64,000 bases of DNA from Phormidium sp. FACHB-1136 (GCF_014697375.1 NZ_JACJRS010000013.1:1-64000), one strand, 5' to 3'; shown: positions 37,102 through 46,672, counted from the stretch's first letter. The notes: a model not told the origin generated them from the letters alone. Made by a program: numbers and translations.

Positions 37102-40100
37102 ATGGCGACGGCCCAACAGCAGATGGTGAACCACTTCACGGCCCAATTCCTGGGGGGTGAAGGGTTTGCCACGATTACCGCCGCTCGGCACCAGGCGGCG
37201 CAGGTGTTGGGGATGCCCGTCTCCCCCGGTACGGCCCTGGCTAAACAGGTGGATGAAGCGGTAGAGGGGGCGGTGGTGCGAGCTGCCCAGGCCATTCTCC
37301 AAACCTCGGCCACAACCCACGACGCCTATGAAAGATTGGTGGAATTGCACCAGCGCCAGCCCGCCCTCAAGGTACGCTCGTCCACCAGCGTGTTGCAGCA
37401 AGCCTACAGCACACCGATTCCCATCGCCTACCTCGCCTCGGCCTTGGCGGGCATCACCCCATCCACCACCGTCTACGAACCCGCCGCTGGCCATGGAGCC
37501 TTGCTGGTGGGAACCGACCCCACCCAAGTGACCGTCAATGAACTCAATGCTGACCGGGCCGCTGATCTGCGGGCTCAAGGCTACACCGTCACCGAGTGGG
37601 ATGCGGCGGAGTATCGGCCTGAACGTCCTCATGATGTGGTGATCACCAATCCGCCCTTTGGGGCGGTGCGCGATGCCCAGGGCCAACGACAGCGGTTTCG
37701 ATTACCCGGCGATGGCTTGAGGACAACCCAGATTGATCAGCGGATTGCGCTCCATGCCCTAGGGGCGATGAAAGACGATGGCCGCGCCGTGTTGATTCTG
37801 GGGGGTAAGCCAGGGATAGCGGAGGATCTGCGGTCTGAGCGCTATAACACCCTGGAAAGTCGAGGTTTCTTCTATGCCCTCTACCAGCAGTATGTCGTTA
37901 CCCAGCACGTTTCCCTGTGGGGAGACCTGTTCCATAAGCAGGGGGCAGGCTTCCCCGTTGATGTGATTGTGATTGAGGGCCGAGGACGGTCTGCCCGCCC
38001 GCTACCCGCCGCTGAGGTTCCCGCCATCTATCGGTCGTTTGCTGATCTCAAGGAGTTGATTCCCCATGCCCCTATCCACCCTACCCGTGTCGCCCTGGAC
38101 GTACCCGTTCATGGGCCGTCAGTATCCCAGCTTCCCCCACCTCTGGACACAGGAAACCCTGGGCCTGCTGTTCATCGTCAAGGTGCCGCCCGACCTGGAG
38201 TACCTGAGCGAATCGACCTACCTGGATCTGATGCAAACTCGGCTGGATGGCCTGATTCAGGACTGGGTCGCCGAGACCACGCAGGCGGAGACGCAGCAGT
38301 TGTTGGCCAGCACCCTCAGTTCGCTGGACTCGGCTCAGGAGGTACCGCTGTTGGAACCGGACGAGGATCCGGGCTTCGCCCTGGAGCAGTGGCGGCAGCA
38401 GTGGGCCGAGACCTTGATTCTGCACAACTGGCGGTTTCAGGAACGCCTGCGCCACTACGGAGTCCGCTTCCCCGTCCGGCCCGTCTCGACCGACTACCCC
38501 GACTATCGGGATTGGATCAGCCTCCACGACGAAACCACGCTGGAGGCATGGCTGGCCGAACTGACGCTGTAACCTTTCCCCCGGAACGCACCATGAATAC
38601 CCCTCTTGAAACTGGCGAGGCTGCGGCTCCGTCGGCAGACACCTATGATGTTCAGCCTCGGCAGGTGGCCTATGTGCCCAAAAGCCGGGGCTTTTCAACG
38701 CAAACTCTGATTCCCTTCAATATGGCCAGCGCGGCCCAGCAAGCCCTAGAGCGCTTCGAGCAGCAGCAGGGCGACATTGATGAATACCTGGCCACTCGCC
38801 TCGGCTATGGATCCGTGGCTGAACTGCACCAGTATTTCAGTGCGGAACAGGTGGATGCCTCGGCCTTGGCTATCAGCAATCTGGAGCGCGGGGCGGGGTT
38901 TATCACGGGCGACCAAACGGGTATCGGCAAGGGCCGCATCTGCGCCAGCATCATGCGCTATGCCCAACAGCAGGGAAAAATTGCCCTGTTCATCACCAAG
39001 GACAAGCCCCTCTACGCCGACATGATGCGCGATGTGGGCGATATCGGGATGCGGCGATTTACGCCCTTTATCACCGATAGCAGCACCGAAATTCCCCTCG
39101 CCAATGGGGCCGCCCTGAAGACTGCCGGGGCCGCCAAACAGCAGGCGGAAATGCAGGGGATGATTCAGCGGGGCAACCTAGGCCGCTACAGCGCCGTCTT
39201 CACCACCTACAGCCAGCTTCAGACCGTCGGCAAGAAGGAACCCCTGCGGCGTACCTTTCTCCGACGCATGGCCCCCAACGCTATTTTGATTCTCGATGAA
39301 GCCCACCAGGCCGGGGGCAGCAAGGGCGGATGGAAAGAAGCGGGGCCACCCGACCGGGCTGATTTCGTCCGAGAGTTGATCGACCTGTCGTCGGGGGTGT
39401 TCTATTCCTCCGCCACCTATGCCAAACGGGCCGATGTGATGGATCTCTATGCCCGCCGTACCGACTTGCGCCTAGGGGTCAGCAGCATGACGGCGCTGGA
39501 GAATATCCTTACCCGTGGGGGTGTGCCGCTTCAGCAGATTGTGGCCAGTAAGTTTGTGGCCTCTGGGCAAATGCTGCGGCGAGAGCGCTCCTACGAGGGC
39601 ATTTCGTTTCATGCGAAAACTGTGCCCGTGGATCGAGAGGTGGCGGACGACTTTTCAGCGGCAATGCGGGCGATTAAGGACTTCGACCGGGCCAAGCAGA
39701 AGGCGGTGAAGGCGATTAGCAAGGAGGTGAAAGCCGAGGCCAAAGCCCTGGGAGAGGATGGGGCGATTGGCGATGTGGGAGCCAAGAGCACTAACTTCAC
39801 CTCCTTAATGCACAACTGCATCGAGCAGGGGCTGCTGGCCCAGAAGGCGGACGCCACGGTGCAGGAAGCCATAGCTGCCCTGGAACACGGTGAAAAGCCC
39901 GTGATTACAGTGGCCAACACCATGGGCAGCTTTATCCAAGCCTACGCCGAGTCCCAGGATTTGAGCCCTGGGGACGGGATGAACCTGTCCTTTGGGGATT
40001 TGCTGGAACGCTACCTGGAGCGCTCTCGGGATGTGGTGGTCAAAGACTATCGAGGCCAAGCCACCCGCTTTCGTCTCAGTGATGAACAACTGGGAGAAGA

Positions 40101-43100
40101 GGCGGTGCTGGCCTACGAAGAAGCCCTGGACAGCATCCGCGAGGCCGACTTTACGGGCATTCCCATCAGCCCCATTGACTACATCGAACAGCAGCTAGAG
40201 CGGGCGGGCTACCGGGTCAGCGAAGTGACCGGGCGCAAGTCAGGGATTGAGTACGGGGCCGATGGATCCATGGCCTACAGGATGCGGCTGGGGGAAGCAA
40301 CCACCGCCAAGGGCAAAATTGACGCCGTGGCCCGGTTCAATGCGGGGGAGGCCGATGTTATCCTCCTGAACTGCTCCGGCTCGACCGGGATTTCCCTCCA
40401 CGCCTCCGAGAAATTTGCCGACCAGCGACCCCGGCACATGATCGTCGCCCAGGCCGAGCGGGACATCAACGTGTTTATGCAAATGCTGGGGCGGGTACAT
40501 CGCACCGGACAAGTGGCCCTGCCCCACTACACCCTGCTGATGGGCGACCTTCCGGCAGAAAAAAGACCGGGGGCGATCCTCTGTCGCAAGATGGCCAGCC
40601 TCAATGCCAACACCACAGCGGCGCGGGAGACGGATATTTCCCTCAACACCGTGGTGGATTTTATGAACCCCTACGGCGAGCAGGTGGTGATGGAACTGCT
40701 GACCGACGACCCCGAACTGAATGCCAAGCTCGACTTCCCCGCCGCCCAAGCGGAGAACGATGCCTCGGACATTGCCCTGATTAAGCGCGTGACGGGCCGC
40801 ATTCCGCTGCTGCCCATCGCTGAACAGGAAACGGTCTATCGCCTGATTGAATCGGAATACCGAGAATTGGTGGATCAGGCGCGGGCGATGGGCGAAAACA
40901 TCCTGGAGGCGGATCAGCTTGACCTGGAGGCTCGTCCCCTGGCCCGGATGGAGGTGATGGCCGACGACAGCGAGACCGCCAGCGAGTTTACGGGGCCAGT
41001 CTATCTGGAACTGGTGGAGGCCAAGAGTGATCGCAAGCCCCTGACCCAGCTTCAGGCGATTAACGTGGTGCGAGAATCGGTGGGGTTGACGGCGGTGAAA
41101 ACGGTGGAGGCCCACGACGCTGAAGCCCTGACTACCCAGGCGAGACAGCAGGCCGCCGCCGCCCTTACCCAGCTCGAAGCGGACACCGAGCGCTACCGAC
41201 AGGCGACCATCGCCCAAAAGCCGGACAGCAAAGCCATCGAGAAACTCAACGACCGTGTAGAGCAGCAGGTGAGGCAGGTGGCGAGCGTGTTGGAAACCTT
41301 TGTGCCGGGGACGCCCCTACGGTTGGTGACGCCAGCCAGCAAGACCATTCTCTACGGCGTGGTGGCGGGGGCCGATACCAAGAAACGTTCCGGTAGTCCG
41401 GCGGCTCCCAATCGCTGGAAGTTGAGAATCTTGGTGGCAGATGCGGCCCGACAGATTACGGTGCCCTTCTCCAAGTTCAACACGGGGCGAGCGGGGGCGG
41501 TGGATGCCACCGTGCAAACCGAAGATTGGTTTGGCAACAACGTCTATGCCCTGTTCGATAAGCAACAGGAGGTCGGACGAGTCAACCGCCAGATTTTCAC
41601 GGGCAACCTGATCAAGGCGTTTGAAAAGTACTCCAACGGCAAGCTGGTGAACTACACCGACTACCGGGGCGAGGTTTGCCAAGGGCTGATTATGCCCAAG
41701 GACTTTGACATTGAGTCGGAACTGACCAAGGAACCCGTGGCCTTCAAGGAACCTAGCCAGGTGTTGGTCTTCCTCACCGACCTGACGAACCGCAAAGGAG
41801 CGGTCAAGAACCTCGACGAGCGATTACGCCTAATGCCCCAGCAGGTAGAGGCGGGCTTTATCCTGCAAGTGCCTCGGTCGAAGGAGTCAGGCGGTCGATA
41901 CTACCTGGATGAGGCATTAATTGCAGCGGCGGGGTCGGATTTCTATTCCGTGGCCGACCGCATGGAGGTGGTCATCCCGCCAGAGCGCATCGAGCAGGTG
42001 CTAGGGGTGGTGATGCACCAGCGAAATGAGACCCTAGCCGCCTTCGAGTTTAAGGAAGTGGCACGACAGTTGATGGGGGTCTCGCTGCCGACCTTAGAAA
42101 CGGTGACGGTGGAACCTGTGAAGCCTCCAATGAACCCTCAGCCAGCGGTGTCTACCGCAGAAATCCCTGCGATGCCAGCCCCCGGTGTCGCAGAGACTCC
42201 CGATTCTGAACCTGAACCTGTGACGGCGACACCGTCTCCAATCCCGCCAGACCTGAGCGCAGCCCAGCCTGGTGATAGTCCCACGCTCCTAGATTCACCC
42301 CCGTTGCCTCCCATGGGCCAGCTCGAAAAGCGAATTCTGCGGTTCCTGCGCAAGGCTGGATTAGAGCAGGAGGTGATGGGAACCCAGGAGTTTCATCGCC
42401 GCATCGAGAATGAACCCTTTATTCCGCTGGTGGTCGAGCGCCAGGGAAATGAGTTGTACCTCACCCACTACCTCACTCAAAACGGCGATATGTTCATCGA
42501 CTCGGAGATGGTGTTTCGAGTGCGGGGTGAGGGGCACCTGGAATTTAAGGAGACAGCCGTGCAGAGTCTGCGGGGTGGAGAATCTCGACAGCCTGACCGT
42601 GCCTTTGCCCAGATTTTCTCCAAAAACATTGTGCAGCAAGGGTTTGCCGAGGCCGCTCAGGCTCAGGCCCAAGCCCAGGCCCAGGCAGAACCTCCGGTTG
42701 AGGCGGTTGAACCCGTGGATGAGCGGGCTTCGATGCGGGCCGACCTCTGCCAGTATTTGGACGTGCAAGCCCAGCACCCAGGGGCCATCGTCCTGGTGCA
42801 GTCACCGGATCTGAGGTTCTATGAGGCATTCCTGGAGGGCGTGCAGCCCTTGACGGAACACCTGGAGCTGATCGCCACCCGCGTAGCCTCTGGGGTGCCA
42901 GCCCTGGGACAGGTACTCGCAGCAGGGTTTCCGACAGAACGTCTGCCCCAGTATTTAGAAACCTTGACCCAGCATGGAACGGTGGTGGTCGCCGAGGGAG
43001 CCGGAACCCTCTCGGTGCATCCCCATCAACCCTTGGCCCCAGCCCTGGAAGCCTCTGCTCAAGAGCTAATTGACACGGTGGATCCGCCTCAGCCGCCAGA

Positions 43101-43197
43101 TGTGCAGTCCCCAATCCCTGCGGTTGAAGCACCTGATGTGCAGATTCCAGCGCTACCTACCCCGGAAGCCTCGGCCCCAGCGGCGGTTGACTCCTAG
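37102..43197 (+). CDS. Methyltransferase/strawberry-notch helicase giant frame
   Basis: A 2031-codon frame with three parts. Residues 1-~320 form an N6-adenine-type methyltransferase (YEPAAGHGALLVG ~124; VVITNPPFGAV ~181). Residues ~325-495 are Gly/Arg/Pro-rich and look non-coding in this frame, because another gene (38066-38572) is encoded there. From the ATG at 38593 a strawberry-notch-type SF2 helicase follows, with Walker A (GDQTGIGKGR ~605), DEAH box (LILDEAHQAGG ~730) and motif VI (MLGRVHRTGQV ~1130). A Pro-rich tail ends at an amber codon. SNO-like helicases with methyltransferase domains are common on mobile elements. Whether one fused protein or separate methyltransferase and helicase (38593-43197) are made cannot be decided here. 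The amber codon looks mutational, and the frame continues to 43935. Confidence 0.75.
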   Translation: MATAQQQMVNHFTAQFLGGEGFATITAARHQAAQVLGMPVSPGTALAKQVDEAVEGAVVRAAQAILQTSATTHDAYERLVELHQRQPALKVRSSTSVLQQAYSTPIPIAYLASALAGITPSTTVYEPAAGHGALLVGTDPTQVTVNELNADRAADLRAQGYTVTEWDAAEYRPERPHDVVITNPPFGAVRDAQGQRQRFRLPGDGLRTTQIDQRIALHALGAMKDDGRAVLILGGKPGIAEDLRSERYNTLESRGFFYALYQQYVVTQHVSLWGDLFHKQGAGFPVDVIVIEGRGRSARPLPAAEVPAIYRSFADLKELIPHAPIHPTRVALDVPVHGPSVSQLPPPLDTGNPGPAVHRQGAARPGVPERIDLPGSDANSAGWPDSGLGRRDHAGGDAAVVGQHPQFAGLGSGGTAVGTGRGSGLRPGAVAAAVGRDLDSAQLAVSGTPAPLRSPLPRPARLDRLPRLSGLDQPPRRNHAGGMAGRTDAVTFPPERTMNTPLETGEAAAPSADTYDVQPRQVAYVPKSRGFSTQTLIPFNMASAAQQALERFEQQQGDIDEYLATRLGYGSVAELHQYFSAEQVDASALAISNLERGAGFITGDQTGIGKGRICASIMRYAQQQGKIALFITKDKPLYADMMRDVGDIGMRRFTPFITDSSTEIPLANGAALKTAGAAKQQAEMQGMIQRGNLGRYSAVFTTYSQLQTVGKKEPLRRTFLRRMAPNAILILDEAHQAGGSKGGWKEAGPPDRADFVRELIDLSSGVFYSSATYAKRADVMDLYARRTDLRLGVSSMTALENILTRGGVPLQQIVASKFVASGQMLRRERSYEGISFHAKTVPVDREVADDFSAAMRAIKDFDRAKQKAVKAISKEVKAEAKALGEDGAIGDVGAKSTNFTSLMHNCIEQGLLAQKADATVQEAIAALEHGEKPVITVANTMGSFIQAYAESQDLSPGDGMNLSFGDLLERYLERSRDVVVKDYRGQATRFRLSDEQLGEEAVLAYEEALDSIREADFTGIPISPIDYIEQQLERAGYRVSEVTGRKSGIEYGADGSMAYRMRLGEATTAKGKIDAVARFNAGEADVILLNCSGSTGISLHASEKFADQRPRHMIVAQAERDINVFMQMLGRVHRTGQVALPHYTLLMGDLPAEKRPGAILCRKMASLNANTTAARETDISLNTVVDFMNPYGEQVVMELLTDDPELNAKLDFPAAQAENDASDIALIKRVTGRIPLLPIAEQETVYRLIESEYRELVDQARAMGENILEADQLDLEARPLARMEVMADDSETASEFTGPVYLELVEAKSDRKPLTQLQAINVVRESVGLTAVKTVEAHDAEALTTQARQQAAAALTQLEADTERYRQATIAQKPDSKAIEKLNDRVEQQVRQVASVLETFVPGTPLRLVTPASKTILYGVVAGADTKKRSGSPAAPNRWKLRILVADAARQITVPFSKFNTGRAGAVDATVQTEDWFGNNVYALFDKQQEVGRVNRQIFTGNLIKAFEKYSNGKLVNYTDYRGEVCQGLIMPKDFDIESELTKEPVAFKEPSQVLVFLTDLTNRKGAVKNLDERLRLMPQQVEAGFILQVPRSKESGGRYYLDEALIAAAGSDFYSVADRMEVVIPPERIEQVLGVVMHQRNETLAAFEFKEVARQLMGVSLPTLETVTVEPVKPPMNPQPAVSTAEIPAMPAPGVAETPDSEPEPVTATPSPIPPDLSAAQPGDSPTLLDSPPLPPMGQLEKRILRFLRKAGLEQEVMGTQEFHRRIENEPFIPLVVERQGNELYLTHYLTQNGDMFIDSEMVFRVRGEGHLEFKETAVQSLRGGESRQPDRAFAQIFSKNIVQQGFAEAAQAQAQAQAQAEPPVEAVEPVDERASMRADLCQYLDVQAQHPGAIVLVQSPDLRFYEAFLEGVQPLTEHLELIATRVASGVPALGQVLAAGFPTERLPQYLETLTQHGTVVVAEGAGTLSVHPHQPLAPALEASAQELIDTVDPPQPPDVQSPIPAVEAPDVQIPALPTPEASAPAAVDS
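38066..38572 (+). CDS. Hypothetical protein encoded in an alternative frame
   Basis: A 168-residue frame lying wholly inside the giant frame but shifted by +1. Its codons show the strong G/C third-position bias of the region (most of the first 40 codons end in G or C). The protein has normal composition with Trp, Tyr and acidic residues (YLSESTYLDLMQTRLDGLIQ; FALEQWRQQWAETLILHNWR). The overlapping frame by contrast reads Gly/Arg/Pro/Ala. It ends 20 bp before the ATG of the helicase. I do not recognise the family. It is probably a genuine middle gene of a methyltransferase-X-helicase operon. Confidence 0.65.
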   Translation: MPLSTLPVSPWTYPFMGRQYPSFPHLWTQETLGLLFIVKVPPDLEYLSESTYLDLMQTRLDGLIQDWVAETTQAETQQLLASTLSSLDSAQEVPLLEPDEDPGFALEQWRQQWAETLILHNWRFQERLRHYGVRFPVRPVSTDYPDYRDWISLHDETTLEAWLAELTL

Positions 43198-43362
43198 TCC
43201 CCAATCCCTGCGGTTGAGGAACCTGAATTTCAGATCCAATCGCTGTTTGACCTGGGGCATCTCAACGGAGCATCCCCTAACGGCCAGAGTTCTGATCCAA
43301 CACCATCTACTCCCCAGCCTGACACGATAGCCCACGATCCACCGACTCCCGTTGCGCCCCCC

Positions 43363-43935
43363 ATGCCACCGTCCCCCCTCCCAGCGGCTCCAACTTTTGA
43401 CCCGGTAGCACCACCGACCGATGCCGTGCCCGTGACGACGCCGGATCCGGGACGCGGTACGGCCCTAGAGACCCTGCGCGATTGGTATCGAGCCGCCCGC
43501 GATTTAGGCCACGACCCGCTTCACCTAGAACACATTAAGCAGTTGGGACTTTCTGCCAAACACATGAATGGCAACGGCTTGGCCCTGACCCCCACCCTAG
43601 AGCAGGCCATGGCCCAAGACTTGGCCCACTACCAGACCTTGCAGCGCCGGGGAGCCTACGTGGCCCAAGCCTCCCAAGCTATCCTGTCGGCCCTTGGGCA
43701 GACCCAAGGCTCCGAAACCCAGTTTCGCGGCAAGGTGTACGAACTGAAGCAAACCGCCGACCGCCTCACCGTTCGCCGGGTGACGCCTCAACCCCAAACC
43801 ATTCTGGAAATGGCCCAGGGCAAAATTCAGCGCACCGTGGTGACGGTGGAAGACTGCCAGCGATTTCAGCGCTTTGTGCAGCGCCTCGCCGCCGACCGCG
43901 TGCCCACCCCCACTGTTGTAGGACTGGAACGATGA
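43363..43935 (+). CDS. C-terminal part of the helicase protein, cut off by an amber codon
   Basis: Reading is open from 43198, in the same frame as the giant upstream ORF and directly after its TAG; the first good start is the ATG at 43363. It encodes a Pro-rich linker, a helical domain (DWYRAARDLGHDPLHLEHIK), and a C-terminal module (GKVYELKQTADRLTVRR, TILEMAQGKI, TVEDCQRFQRFVQRL) that also ends the neighbouring proteins. It was almost certainly the end of the upstream protein before a CAG-to-TAG change. Suppression or reinitiation could still produce it. It overlaps the next gene by 4 nt. Confidence 0.65.
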   Translation: MPPSPLPAAPTFDPVAPPTDAVPVTTPDPGRGTALETLRDWYRAARDLGHDPLHLEHIKQLGLSAKHMNGNGLALTPTLEQAMAQDLAHYQTLQRRGAYVAQASQAILSALGQTQGSETQFRGKVYELKQTADRLTVRRVTPQPQTILEMAQGKIQRTVVTVEDCQRFQRFVQRLAADRVPTPTVVGLER

Positions 43936-44258
43936 CGACCCTACCCCCCTTACCCGCCCCCTTACCCGCCGACTACCGCCCCCAGTCCATCGTGATTCTG
44001 TGTGATGGGCAAAAGGCTGTGCATGTAGAAGGTGACGACATGCATCTCGATGTGGAGTGGACGGCGGAGCGCAACCCCGAACGCCTGGAGGTGTTTTGGG
44101 ATGGGGTGCTGGTCTATGCCCAGGTGAATCAGCAGATCACGGTCAACCGTTTGGAACGAGTGACGGGGAACGTTCACCCCATGGCCTGGATTTTTCAATC
44201 ATTAGAGGGCCAATCAGAGAGCCAATGCGATGAGACCCGACCTGCGCACCACGGTTGA
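43932..44258 (+). CDS. Hypothetical small protein before the primase-like gene
   Basis: A 108-residue protein coupled to the preceding gene by ATGA. After a Pro-rich start it has an acidic beta-rich segment (HLDVEWTAERNPERLEVFWD, then GVLVYAQVNQQITVNRLERV). Its LVY-x(n)-NRL pattern recalls the IKxGxELVYR motif of the protein at 35084-37099. It overlaps the next gene by 29 nt. No known function. Confidence 0.55.
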   Translation: MTTLPPLPAPLPADYRPQSIVILCDGQKAVHVEGDDMHLDVEWTAERNPERLEVFWDGVLVYAQVNQQITVNRLERVTGNVHPMAWIFQSLEGQSESQCDETRPAHHG

Positions 44259-45750
44259 TTGGTTGCGGGCACAAGGGCTTCCTCCTTTGCCTGTGGCCCC
44301 GGCCCAAGATCCAACGCGCTACCCCGCCCGTCATCGAGATGGCCGTCCAAAGTGCCTCCCAGACGGAACTTTCGTCCCCGCCTTCACCGGAAAGAACCCC
44401 AGCTTTTTAGACAGCCGTGGGATTCCCCATCTGATCCGACATACCCCGTATCAGCATCGCCTGCCAACGGAGACCGAGCTTCAGACCTGGTTCGCACACC
44501 CCGATAACGGCATCGGCACCCTGGGCGGCTGGCAGAGCCTGGTTTGGATTGATGTGGATGTGAAGCTATTTGAGTCGCCGATGGCTTGCGAGCAGCGGAT
44601 GGCCACTTGGCTGCACCAGTACCCGCTCTTGCGGCAGACCTTTACCGAACGCACCCACAGCGGCGGCTGGCGACTAGCGGTACGAGTCCAAGACAAGACC
44701 TTCACCAATTTCTCGCTGGATGGGGTCGGTGGACACCATGGGGGGGAGGCTTTGGGCCAGGGACGCTTTACGGTATTGGCTCCCACCCTTGGCCCCAGCG
44801 GGAACGCCTATGTCAATCTCCAGCGGGTACCGCCGATTTGGGTGGAGCGGTTGGAGTCCATCGGGCTCTATCCGGTGAGTGGTCGCCGCCATCGACACCC
44901 CTCCGGCCAGCCCCGACATCTAAGGGAGCCACACCCGGCCCAACCCGGCGTCTTGCGCTTAGAAGATCTGGCAACGGCGAAGGCCCAAGCGGTACTGCAT
45001 GGGGAGAGTCCCCTAGCGTCCCGTTCCCACTCCCTGACCTACGCTCTGCGAGAGTTCTACGGCTGGGAGAACTGGGCCACCCAGAACCGGGTGCCCATGA
45101 GCGGCAAGGCAGAAGACCTGGCGCGAGCCGCAGGGGCCGCATTGGGAATTGACGCTGAGCGCGTGGAGCGGATTCTGGAGAGCATTCCTGACCCGGCCCG
45201 TTGCACCCCAGCAGCGGTTTTTGTCGGGGGCGAAGCGAGCGCCTGGAAGCGGGTGTGGAAACTCGACCGAGGCCTCTATCGAGCGCTGTGTCCGACCGCC
45301 ATACGGGCGTCTATTCGGGCCGCAGCCCAACGAAACTATCAGGTTTTGGCAGATGGCCAATCTTGGCACCGCCCAAGTGCAGCCATTCAGGTGTCAGACG
45401 CCCATGAGCCTGTCCCCTCAGCGGCTCAGCGTCAAACGTTTGTGCGTCAGGCCCGAGAAATTTTGGCGTCTACCCATCAACTAGGGGTAGGGACGGTGAC
45501 GAGCGACCGCGCAACGGGACAAACCAGGATGGCAGTGCAGGGGCAAACCTATCGCATCGCCGCTGAAGGCCAACATCTGACTGTCCAGGCCCGTGGCCGA
45601 GGTGCCATTTTGCAGGCGCAGGGGGAGAGGATCACCTCAGACAGCTTGACCTTGGCGGATCTGCATCGATTTGACGCAGAGGTGCGGCGACTTCAGAATC
45701 ATCGCGCTCTGGCAACCCAGCTTTCTTCATCCCCATCCTTAGAGCGGTGA
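44230..45750 (+). CDS. Primase-polymerase-like protein (AEP fold)
   Basis: A 506-residue protein whose N-terminal half resembles bifunctional primase/polymerase domains: conserved substrate-loop region (LPPLPVAP; FTGKNPSFLD), LVWIDVDVKLFE with the metal-binding Asp pair (~103), and HSGGWRLAVR (~143, the sGGxH-like element with His shifted). A small HTH-like helical region follows. The last ~70 residues form the module shared with neighbouring genes (QGQTYRIAAEGQHLTVQARG, LTLADLHRFDAEVRRL). It may prime complementary-strand synthesis of transferred DNA. Exact catalytic competence is uncertain. Confidence 0.65.
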   Translation: MRPDLRTTVDWLRAQGLPPLPVAPAQDPTRYPARHRDGRPKCLPDGTFVPAFTGKNPSFLDSRGIPHLIRHTPYQHRLPTETELQTWFAHPDNGIGTLGGWQSLVWIDVDVKLFESPMACEQRMATWLHQYPLLRQTFTERTHSGGWRLAVRVQDKTFTNFSLDGVGGHHGGEALGQGRFTVLAPTLGPSGNAYVNLQRVPPIWVERLESIGLYPVSGRRHRHPSGQPRHLREPHPAQPGVLRLEDLATAKAQAVLHGESPLASRSHSLTYALREFYGWENWATQNRVPMSGKAEDLARAAGAALGIDAERVERILESIPDPARCTPAAVFVGGEASAWKRVWKLDRGLYRALCPTAIRASIRAAAQRNYQVLADGQSWHRPSAAIQVSDAHEPVPSAAQRQTFVRQAREILASTHQLGVGTVTSDRATGQTRMAVQGQTYRIAAEGQHLTVQARGRGAILQAQGERITSDSLTLADLHRFDAEVRRLQNHRALATQLSSSPSLER

Positions 45751-45806
45751 TGATGGTTGGGATGGGGCGTGGAAGTCTGCTGGTCACTGAGGGAGCGGGG
45801 GCGTCA

Positions 45807-46187
45807 TCATGCCTGCTGCTGTGGCGGTTGATGGGTCTGAATAGCTGGCCGCCGAAGATCCTGGTGTAGCTCCTGACGAATCAGGGCAAACCGCTGCACA
45901 TCGGCTTGGGTGAGCCAAGCGTCAATCTCGTAGACCGTCTGCCCACCTTGTCGCTGCGTCCGCAGGGTCAGAATCGTTTCCGGCAGGTGGTGGGCATCGC
46001 CCCGGAACTCGATATTCAGATCCCGGCCCCGCTCCACAATGGTGTAGAACTGCTTACCCTCAAAGACCCGCTGCCCCCGGCGTTGGCCCTGGCAAAAGCG
46101 CTCTAGCAGCAGCACCGCCGTCCCCGCAATCTGTTCCTGGGTCTGGCGGTCAACGGCGATGGGGGTTCTGGGGTGGGGTGGGGTCAC
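45807..46187 (-). CDS. Hypothetical protein with the shared lead-region module
   Basis: A 126-residue protein, third gene of the minus-strand parM-led operon, overlapping the preceding gene by 4 nt. Most of it is the module seen in the plus-strand transfer genes: FEGKQFYTIVERGRDLNIEF, ETILTLRTQ, AWLTQADVQRFALIRQEL. It is thus a nearly free-standing copy of the module and the best one for structural prediction. Function unknown. Convergent with the primase-like gene 57 bp away. Confidence 0.6.
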   Translation of the reverse strand: MTPPHPRTPIAVDRQTQEQIAGTAVLLLERFCQGQRRGQRVFEGKQFYTIVERGRDLNIEFRGDAHHLPETILTLRTQRQGGQTVYEIDAWLTQADVQRFALIRQELHQDLRRPAIQTHQPPQQQA

Positions 46188-46672
46188 GTCAGGTCATGGA
46201 TGAACGGATTGAGGCCCGCCATGATAGCGGCATCATCGCCTAGGAAGTCCCGCAGCGATGGATCCACTGGCCCTGGCTCAGGGAAGGATTGGGGCTGTTC
46301 GATGAGGGACGTGGTCGGCGTACCCTGGGGCGAGGGCATCTGGGGATGCGGTGGCCCCGTCCTTTGGGGCGCGACGGTGGGCAACGGTACTGGATGGGCG
46401 AGGGCGTCGAACTCCGGCAGAAACCGAGACTGAATCTCCCGAATCTGGTCGGTTAACTGCTGAATGGAGCGCATCGCCTGCCGCCGAATGTCCTGCGGGG
46501 GAGCCTGGGTCGCGGCCATGGCAAACGGCCCATAGCAGCTATTCAGGGCTGACCGCATCCGGGCATGGAGGTCGTAGCGAGATTGTCCTCGGCAGTAGCG
46601 AATCACCGCCACATCGAGCGCCTGTCGGCTGGAATACTGCACGCGGGCGACGGATTGAGAAGCGTGGGTCAT
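46184..46672 (-). CDS. Candidate ParR-like adaptor of the ParM system
   Basis: A 162-residue protein started at the ATG at 46672 (MTHASQSVARVQYSS); in-frame sequence further upstream overlaps parM and has non-coding composition. A basic helical N-terminal half (ARVQYSSRQALDVAVIRYCR; DIRRQAMRSIQQLTDQIREI) is followed by a Pro-rich acidic tail. In ParMRC systems parR follows parM and encodes a small DNA-binding adaptor that binds parC repeats and the actin filament. Position and size fit; the RHH fold is not evident, so the call is an inference. Confidence 0.5.
   Translation of the reverse strand: MTHASQSVARVQYSSRQALDVAVIRYCRGQSRYDLHARMRSALNSCYGPFAMAATQAPPQDIRRQAMRSIQQLTDQIREIQSRFLPEFDALAHPVPLPTVAPQRTGPPHPQMPSPQGTPTTSLIEQPQSFPEPGPVDPSLRDFLGDDAAIMAGLNPFIHDLT

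Noticed and set aside
40240-41217. 325-codon minus-strand open frame inside the helicase gene
   Set aside because: Mirror of a GC-rich coding strand; Gly/His/Arg-rich composition and no motif, while the plus strand carries clear helicase motifs.
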